From Strobilurus pachycystidiatus (taxonomy: Eukaryota; Basidiomycota; Agaricomycetes; Agaricales; Physalacriaceae): a stretch of 64,000 bases of DNA. How positions within the stretch are numbered: position 1 is the stretch's first letter; each line of letters starts with the position of its first letter. The notes under the pieces were generated by a model that saw only the letters and a program-made list of their open reading frames with translations, ran no database searches and had not been told where the DNA came from. Of the stretch, positions 59,675 to 64,000 are shown in pieces. The position numbers and the translations under genes were made by a program. The DNA lies in the NCBI GenBank assembly GCA_019915135.1, contig JAHLMK010000020.1:1-64000 (forward strand), read 5' to 3'.

Positions 59675-60333
59675 ATAGGACGAAGTCTCCCTACTGCCCG
59701 TACAACACCATATCAATAACTCAAGGCCCGTTCACAACAACTACTCTGGTACTCAGCACCACCTCGCACGAAGCTCCATCCCTCGATCCACTCGACCAAA
59801 CCGACATACGGTTATTCTCCCAACTCCGATATGTCTCCTCTCAGGTCACGATCTTACGCGACGAAGAGGAGGGGACACCACCCCACCTAGAAGTAACACG
59901 AAGGGTACTACGGATAATGGACGTGGTCCACCAAATATCTCGAACAGTGGAGGACTGGCCCCTCCTCCGTTCCTTTGTAAAAGGGTATACACTCGCCCTG
60001 GCAACATTCTCACAGATATCCGGGGAACACCTCCCCGCCTCGCAACGACGAACCCGACGACACCTGCACCATTTCTCCCAGTACTACCTGGAGAAACCCC
60101 TTCGACGAATACGGTCCCCTGGGTTCATCAGAGAACTTCACATCGAACCGATATACTCAATCGAATCACCATTGACTAGTAATGGAGTGGTTCGTTATAA
60201 TCCTCTCTCAGAGGAACTCCAACGTCGTTCCCGTTTACAAAGACGCAATGCTCGAAACCCTTCCAACAGCGTCTGGCGCAAAATTCACTACGTCGACGAC
60301 GTTGTATTCTTCCTCGACGAAAAAGAGGACTGA
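59377..60333 (+). CDS. Frame of unknown function starting in the 5' LTR and running into the interior
   Basis: From the ATG at 59377 an open frame of 318 residues runs across the LTR border (59674) to a stop at 60333. The LTR-encoded part is low-complexity and has CVLCPQESHGW. The interior part is helical (LEVTRRVLRIMDVVHQISRT, LRSFVKGYTLALATFSQI) and ends with a Lys/Arg-rich stretch (RRSRLQRRNARNPS). It could be a Gag-like protein by position, but no zinc knuckle or major homology region is visible. The same LTR reading frame at the 3' end stops soon after the element. Confidence 0.4.
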   Translation: MPSLGDSGIAPHSSNEGSQCATSRTGSDEARDTRRRGLLGVHSLGDTEEHPSRSSAIPPKRLDGRVPEICVLCPQESHGWSVEARHRERVLVTAGSGRNNRTKSPYCPYNTISITQGPFTTTTLVLSTTSHEAPSLDPLDQTDIRLFSQLRYVSSQVTILRDEEEGTPPHLEVTRRVLRIMDVVHQISRTVEDWPLLRSFVKGYTLALATFSQISGEHLPASQRRTRRHLHHFSQYYLEKPLRRIRSPGFIRELHIEPIYSIESPLTSNGVVRYNPLSEELQRRSRLQRRNARNPSNSVWRKIHYVDDVVFFLDEKED

Positions 60334-60817
60334 TGGGTTTCGCGCAACGCGCCCCCCCCCCCCATTTTCGGAAACAACATTTATTCGGCACGGACAACCC
60401 AGGACTCAGATAATTAGGCAATTCGACAGGGCCCCGCGTAACGAAAGACGGTCCTCAGAACCTCGGGGAGGTCGAACTGGAAAACGCGAAGAGAAATAGA
60501 GGGCTCCCACTCAGCGGAAGCGGTAACCCAACCACTCGGCGATCAGGGCCGAGGGCCCGATCCCACGAACCGCGTTGCAATCAGTCGATCGCGACGCGCG
60601 AACGCGACAAGTTCCGACGCCTCACCAAAGGTCCTCGACCTAGGAGAATTGTCTCCTCGCTCGACCAACACCAGACGACATCAAGACAGGTGCATAGATT
60701 TATAAAAAGTACAAAAGGCGCGGATCGAGAACTACTATCGAAGACGTATTGGGTTCATGCCCGTACCTATGCATTCAAAAAAATCCCCACGACATCCCCT
60801 CGAAGCGACCACATCCC
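60334..60817. other. Interior of element A, no gene recognised
   Basis: Starts with a C-run and continues as GC-rich sequence with short frames only. Confidence 0.4.
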
Positions 60818-61799
60818 TCACCAACCCTGCGCCGAGTCCATCGACCGGGACCACTCCTCCAAAGTCATGTTCCAACGGGTCGCCGATCCTGGGGTCTCCT
60901 CCGCAGTCATGAACTCATGAAAACAGGCGGCAATGGCCGGATCCCGCTCCGACGCCCAAAGGATGGCGATGAGGCGGCGGATGGAGAGGTGATCCCAAAG
61001 ATAGTGAAGGATGAGGTCGAAGGCGTCGACACAGTACATCGTCGTGTCCGGCGCCGACCCAGGAAAGGCATTGACTAAAAAGTCCAAGGAAAACATCCCG
61101 GTTAGTAAAGTATCGCGAGGCGATAGACGAAAACCACACCGTGAGGGGCGAACAGGAGCCAAGCACAGGTCGAGAACGCCCGCAGGGTAGCCGAAGGAGA
61201 CGGGCGCGTCAAAGCCCACCACGACAAGGGCGGACGAAAGAACACCCTCCCCAAATGTGCGATCGATGAGCGAAACAGGACGAACTAGGAAAACGACTCC
61301 GTTAAAACCAACCTCGGGGCCAAAAGGAAAAGAGGCTTACTAGTGAAGCCCATACCAAGGGATCAGTAATCTCTTTCGACGATGTCGAGGCCATTCGGAG
61401 GGCCTCGGTTATGCAACCGACGCAGCGCGACCAGGCCTCCACGATCGCGGGTGAAGGGCGAGCAATATCACCTCGCACCCAAACCAGGAAACCGTCCCGG
61501 GACAGCAAACGAATTCCGTTGACCACCAGCGGGGCCGACACGAAGAGAGTGCTCAAACGACGAGGGGTAGACACCCGCGGAGGAGTGGGCGAGCGAGTGG
61601 GCGAGCGCAACAACGAAGACACGGACGACATGGCAGGAAAGGAATGAGGAAGGAATTGGACGCAGAAAGAGTTTTTGTACTCCAATCCCTTCCTGGAGGC
61701 CCTGCCGGGAATTACCTTCCCATCCCCCAGAATCAGGACGATTCCCGAATCAGAAAACTTTAAGCTTTGGACAGTTGGGACGAACCGGATTCTCGACAT
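60818..61799 (-). CDS. Antisense gene inside element A, unknown family (two exon candidates)
   Basis: Two minus-strand frames are adjacent. The upstream one (starting at 61799, or the ATG at 61634) reads to about 61302 and contains RLSTLFVSAPLVVNGIRLLS and PSPAIVEAWSRCVGCITEAL. The downstream one ends at 60818 and contains VVGFDAPVSFGYPAGVLD, LTGMFSLDFLVNAFPG and LILHYLWDHLSIRRLIAILW. An intron between them is likely (a donor GTAAGC follows the TCACTA codons and a CCTAG acceptor is present), but no choice gave a clean frame join, so this may be a broken gene. The first part matches the fragment at 56807. No known domain; captured host gene is the working idea. Confidence 0.4.
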
Positions 61800-62418
61800 A
61801 TATTCGACGGAGGCGCGCTAAGAACTTCCGCTGGATTAGGAAATTACCGTCCTCGAAAAGGACGATCCAGTATGAGAAAATGCCATCGACAGAAGTTAAC
61901 GACATTGGGGTCTGAGCGCGCGGCGTTCCAAACAGATCTCTAGGGAACGGCGATCATTGATAAGGCGCCTTGACGAAATCAGGCGTCGGGAAATCGCTGG
62001 AGTACGACGGATGCCTACGCCACCACTCTATTCGGACTGTCCTATACCAAGCGGAGAGGCCTCCCGGCGTGAAGAGGCGTGCACGGCCATGTGACGAACG
62101 CGCCTGCAACCCACTCGAATCCAGGGACCCGCATTGTACCCGAAAGAAGTCACAGCTAAAAGAAGCGCACAGCCTTGGGCTCGTATCAAGAAACCAACGA
62201 ACGTGCGGGCCCTTGTCCATTAAACTTTCGGTCTCTACCAAAATCAGCACTGGACGAGGGATTCCCCAGAGAATCCCCAGGAGTATGACGCCCGTCACGT
62301 TGAAAATGACTCGACTGAATGTCCGACTCGGACTTGGTCCTTTCCCAAAATCGAAAAGGCGCTGCCTACGGAAGCTCCTCTTACGTTTCTCGGGACGAGA
62401 AACTTAAAGAGGGGATAT
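61800..62418 (+). other. 3' interior of element A with purine tract
   Basis: No intact gene. The last 60 bp include GTTTCTCG-GGA-CGAGAAAC, a perfect short hairpin that also encodes SRDEKLK, followed by the purine tract that would prime plus-strand synthesis. The same arrangement stands before relic LTR B. Confidence 0.6.
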
Positions 62419-63594
62419 TGTCATGACTCGGTCGTGGACCTGTCACGAGATCGCGCACGAACTATAGATTGGGTGCGCCACATAGGAGAGAACTTATCCC
62501 GAAGAACAGGTCGCGCGATCACGGGAGTTGCCGATGGAACGCGATCAGATCCCTACGCGCCTCGCCGCGCCTCGCTAGCCGAACCAACGTCACATCCGTC
62601 GGCCGCCTCCCCTCGATTCCCGCCACTCCGTACGAGCGACGCCCCATTGGGTCGAGGAATGACTCAATGATCGCTATCTTCTGATCAGTCCCGCATGGCA
62701 TGAGCGGCGGCCCGCCCTATCCCGCTTCATCCCGCCTTATCCCGCCCATCGTCCAATCAGCGGTGCTCGATCTAGCGCGCCTTCCTCGCTCGATCAAAGG
62801 TACCATGCGCTACCGCAGCACATCGCTCCCGACGCGTCGGGAGCGCTCCCGACGGAACCTTCGAGAAGAGGAGTTATTCATCAAGAGGCCGACGTATAAA
62901 TACAGACGCTCTTTGTAGTAGATAGTCAGACTTCGTCCTTATCAAGTTTCCTTCCGCATTCTCTTGCCGGATACTCTGACTCCCTCTGAGCAAGGGCTCC
63001 CCCCCATGCCCTCCCTCGGTGACTCCGGTATCGCCCCCCACTCCTCGAACGAAGGATCTCAATGCGCCACATCTCGGACCGGGTCCGATGAAGCGCGCGA
63101 CACCAGGAGACGGGGTCTCCTGGGTGTTCACTCTCGCTCCCGACGGAACCTTCGAGAAGAGGAGTTATTCATCAAGAGGCCGACGTATAAATACAGACGC
63201 TCTTTGTAGTAGATAGTCAGACTTCGTCCTTATCAAGTTTCCTTCCGCATTCTCTTGCCGGATACTCTGACTCCCTCTGAGCAAGGGCTCCCCCCCATGC
63301 CCTCCCTCGGTGACTCCGGTATCGCCCCCCACTCCTCGAACGAAGGATCTCAATGCGCCACATCTCGGACCGGGTCCGATGAAGCGCGCGACACCAGGAG
63401 ACGGGGTCTCCTGGGTGTTCACTCTCTGGGCGATACGGAGGAGCATCCGTCGAGGTCCTCCGCGATCCCTCCCAAGCGACTGGACGGACGCTTCCCGGAG
63501 ATATGCGTGTTGTGCCCGCAGGAAAGCCACGGTTGGAGCGTAGAGGCGCGCCATTGTGAGCGAGTCCTTGTCACGGCGGGATCAGGTCGTAACA
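62419..63594 (+). repeat. 3' LTR of element A (1176 bp, with internal duplication)
   Basis: Carries all of the 5' LTR plus a 291-bp tandem duplication covering the TATA/start region (62853-63143 and 63144-63434 approximately) and a 20-bp insertion near 62836 that creates a perfect palindrome around GACGCGTC. The two LTRs therefore differ by 311 bp. Confidence 0.9.
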
Positions 63595-63599
63595 CTCAG
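63595..63599. other. 5-bp target duplication, right (CTCAG)
   Basis: Same five bases as 58805-58809. Confidence 0.9.
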
Positions 63600-63860
63600 C
63601 AATATAGAGCATTTGTACCAAAATAATACTTATAACATAATAACAACAAATATATAATTTACTATAATTAATAACATCATCATGTATTTACATATCATAT
63701 ATGAGACATTTGATGACATGATATGTAGTTCTGCATTTTGAAGCAGCCACAGAGTAGGCCAATTACCATAATAGGCAGCACTTAAAATTAATTAATTTGC
63801 TTCTTATTATTGCTTCATCATTCTTCCCCTCATAAAAAAACGTTTTCAACCCCCCGAGAC
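63600..63860. other. AT-rich sequence, no gene
   Basis: A strong drop in GC compared with the rest of the window. Contains ATATGAGACA and 'catgatatg'-type short inverted motifs only. Confidence 0.5.
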
Positions 63861-63892
63861 AACCCCAACCAACCCCAACCTAACCCTAACCG
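63861..63892 (-). repeat. Telomere-like tract, C-strand on plus
   Basis: CCCAACC, CCTAACCC and CCCTAACC variants. Orientation opposite to the tracts at 48807 and 54338. Confidence 0.75.
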
Positions 63893-63918
63893 GTCAACAT
63901 TAAACACTATCTTAAATC

Positions 63919-63949
63919 AGGCTTAGGTTGCTCATCGCAACCTAAGCCT
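63919..63949. repeat. Perfect hairpin, 13-bp arms
   Basis: AGGCTTAGGTTGC and GCAACCTAAGCCT flank a TCATC loop and are followed by TTTATATA. The arm contains a telomere-like TTAGG. It may be a terminus or transcription-stop structure; unknown. Confidence 0.8.
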
Positions 63950-64000
63950 TTATATACAATAACACAAGGTCAATTATGTAATTTAATATTTAAGTGTATT

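Larger units (their letters stand above)
58810..63594 (+). mobile_element. Non-autonomous LTR retroelement (element A)
   Basis: Two LTRs, matching 5-bp target duplications and a purine tract (AAAGAGGGGATAT at about 62406-62418) before the 3' LTR show a complete insertion. The 2.74-kb interior has no protease, reverse transcriptase, RNase H or integrase motif that I can find. It holds one plus-strand frame at the left, minus-strand frames in the middle, and a short SRDEKLKRG remnant just before the purine tract, similar to relic B. It is a large non-autonomous derivative that may have captured a host gene. Confidence 0.85.

Noticed and set aside
58810..63594. Autonomous Ty3 or Ty1 element
   Set aside because: The interior is only 2.74 kb and no protease, reverse transcriptase, RNase H or integrase motif could be read in any frame.

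Overview
The window looks like repeat-rich, subtelomere-like DNA from a mushroom-forming basidiomycete (Agaricomycetes). The evidence is the very short (48-62 bp) GT-AG introns, a KDZ (Kyakuja-Dileera-Zisupton) transposase with a CxC2 zinc cluster, a TET/JBP-type dioxygenase relic of the mushroom kind, a PIF/Harbinger relic with its Myb-like partner, and TTAGGG-type telomeric repeats. The genus cannot be told. Most of the sequence is non-coding. The convincing intact genes lie almost entirely inside one mobile element.

Layout. 1-5066: a diverged copy of sequence found again near 9.5-10.7 kb, a 661-bp satellite (1149-4087), a 41-bp minisatellite and a 294-bp direct duplication. 5067-12382: the first copy of a large duplicated block ('block D'), with hairpins, intron-like cassettes and an 802-bp satellite. 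12383-27242: a 14.86-kb KDZ transposon inserted in the third 802-bp unit, flanked by the 8-bp target duplication CTGCGGCG. 27251-38349: the remaining 802-bp units and a head-to-tail array of 1.2-4 kb subtelomeric units. 38350-48806: block D again, almost identical, without the transposon and with one fewer 802-bp unit. It ends inside a satellite head that runs straight into TTAGGGG repeats. 48807-54412: telomeric repeats, a 5'-truncated reverse-transcriptase relic, a decayed PIF/Harbinger pair and a second telomere-like tract. 54413-64000: an LTR-element relic, self-complementary low-complexity tracts, a TET/JBP-like pseudogene, an intact-ended LTR element (58810-63594, TSD CTCAG), and an AT-rich end with a C-strand telomere-like tract.

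The KDZ element carries nine gene models: the ten-exon CxC2-KDZ transposase, a stand-alone CxC2 protein next to it, two proteins with RNase H1 N-terminal (hybrid-binding/viroplasmin-like) domains, a basic-region protein, a 924-aa conserved agaricomycete protein and three small proteins of unknown role. All splice into open frames by hand, and the empty target is present in block D copy 2. This points to a recent insertion of a large multi-gene transposon. The second notable system is the subtelomeric array. Its unit heads share one architecture (boundary motif, palindrome, four 22-bp-spaced iterons, hairpin) but come in two types whose palindrome and iterons have changed together.

Limits: all splice sites and relationships were read by eye, no search or alignment was run, and gene names are given only at family level.
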